From Prevotella sp. OH937_COT-195 (GTDB lineage: Bacteria > Bacteroidota > Bacteroidia > Bacteroidales > Bacteroidaceae), in contig NZ_RQZH01000025.1 in NCBI RefSeq assembly GCF_003932845.1, forward strand, positions 1 through 36,068: a DNA stretch of 36,068 nt. The letters are read 5' to 3'. Below the pieces are notes generated by a model, which had not been told where the DNA came from, ran no database searches, and saw nothing but the letters and a program-made list of their open reading frames with translations. Both the position numbers and the translations under genes were made by a program. Shown here piece after piece: positions 35,357-36,068 of the stretch; position 1 is the first letter of the stretch; every line of letters starts with the position of its first letter.

Positions 35357-35955
35357 ATGGCACTTACAATAGATGAACTGAAAATACTGATACAGAATGA
35401 CGAGCATCGTCAGTTGGAACTGAAGAAAATCACCGGTGAAATGAAGGATGGTATGCACACATCCTGCGCCTTTTTGAATACCGAAGGTGGTTGGTCTTCT
35501 TTGTCGTTGCTCCAACATCACTGAAAATTCTGTGACAGCAGATTACCGACAGCACCCAACAGGAGATAGCGCAGGCTCTGAGTTATATGGAGCCACGGTC
35601 TGAAATACAGGTAGAGTATGTTGATGTTCTCGATCGTCCTGGCCATAAGGTGATTGCCATACACTTTTTATACTTATCATGGTTGCACATATTACAAGAT
35701 AGATAGTACAACGAAGGAAATGCCACATATGACATGTATGAAGAACGATTGCGCAGGAGCAAGCCGGACATGTTTGCATGAGAAAGCCCCCTATAGTTCA
35801 CAAATATTGGCTTATATGACAAAAAATGAGAAAGCAATCAAAGATAATCCCAATGTTACCACAGAAGATCTCGCAAAACAATTTGGGGTTATTTCAATGA
35901 CTCTCAAGCACCATATTGCCAAAATGAGAGAACCAATTTTTGTAGAAAGATTATA
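35357..35955 (+). pseudogene. AlbA_2-domain (Schlafen-like) regulator, several frame breaks
   Basis: It starts at the ATG at 35357: MALTIDELKILIQNDEHRQL, ELKKITGEMKDGMHTSCAFL, NTEGGW, the AlbA_2 opening. It is frameshifted there (first frame ends 35524). The next frame has FVVAPTSLKIL, a TGA, QQITDSTQQEIAQALSYMEP, and VEYVDVLDRPGHKVIAIHF. A third frame has PYTFYTYHGCTYYKIDSTTK and a fourth DMYEERLRRSKPDMFA. The central part is deleted and the C-terminal winged helix remains (NPNVTTEDLAKQFGVISMTL). The IS982 repeat begins at the end. Such genes are common in defence islands; here it is dead. Confidence 0.75.
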
Positions 35956-36068
35956 TTACGCCAGTTCGGGATAATCCGTTTCTAAAAAAGTTGCAATTGC
36001 CTTGTATTCTCCACATATACCGGTAGTACATTCGGTTTGTTGTCAAAGAAGCAATACGCCGCCGGTGC
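35956..36068 (-). mobile_element. IS982-family element, right copy (partial)
   Basis: The terminal repeat TTACGCCAGTTCGGGATAAT (from about 35956) matches the left IS982 repeat in the core ACGCNAGTTCGGGATAA. The element continues beyond the window. Its orientation is opposite to that of the left copy. Confidence 0.75.
35982..36068 (-). CDS. IS982-family transposase, C-terminal end (partial)
   Basis: The last 28 codons before the TAG at 35982 read APAAYCFFDNKPNVLPVYVE and NTRQLQLF. This is the same C-terminus as the left copy (AYCFFENKPQALPVHVE ... TKQLELFF) but clearly diverged, so it is a different member. Whether the full gene is intact cannot be seen here. Confidence 0.8.
   Translation of the reverse strand, partial: APAAYCFFDNKPNVLPVYVENTRQLQLF

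Noticed and set aside
27728..36068. A simple composite transposon carrying Wadjet
   Set aside because: The two IS982 copies differ in their terminal repeats and C-termini, and the left one is deleted, so present-day mobility as one unit is not supported.

Overview
The window is chromosomal DNA of a Bacteroidales bacterium, most likely Prevotellaceae or a close relative. The reasons are: promoters of the Bacteroidetes type (TTTG, 19 bases, TAnnTTTG) ahead of many genes; a single-chain SecDF; a secreted protein with a type IX secretion sorting domain; a hybrid histidine kinase ending in REC and AraC domains; and the neighbourhood HU / rbfA / FtsX-like permease. The genus is inferred, not proven.

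Bases 1-5440 are accessory DNA. They hold the start of a MATE exporter, an AraC regulator, a four-helix membrane protein of RipA type, an Acg-type nitroreductase, an HxlR regulator, and a wrecked TetR gene that still carries an elaborate tandem operator-promoter. A decayed IS4-family element and an IS256-like relic close this part. From 5507 to 9000 come a GNAT acetyltransferase and a three-gene operon of secreted proteins, two of them paralogues and one with a T9SS tail.

Bases 9076-27563 are mostly housekeeping: secDF, a membrane-anchored EEP phosphatase/nuclease overlapping a rhomboid protease, HU, rbfA overlapping an FtsX-like permease, two TM2-domain proteins and a DUF2752 protein, a TPR histidine kinase/response regulator split by one in-frame stop codon, tRNA-Gln, argS, a DUF4294 protein, ribD and enolase. 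Several hairpin terminators separate these units.

Bases 27584-36068 are a defence island placed directly after enolase. A complete, tightly overlapping jetABCD operon (type I Wadjet, an SMC-like anti-plasmid system) sits between two IS982-family elements in opposite orientation. The left copy is internally deleted and lies against an IS30-family relic and a long hairpin. The right copy runs off the window. Between jetD and the right IS lies a pseudogene of an AlbA_2-domain regulator. JetC and JetD keep their key motifs, so the Wadjet system looks functional while its surroundings have decayed.

Other points of interest are the TetR relic with its intact double operator, the nonsense-split hybrid kinase, a 17-base imperfect palindrome repeated in three intergenic regions, and a strong Shine-Dalgarno with a four-codon ORF in the leader of the first TM2 gene.
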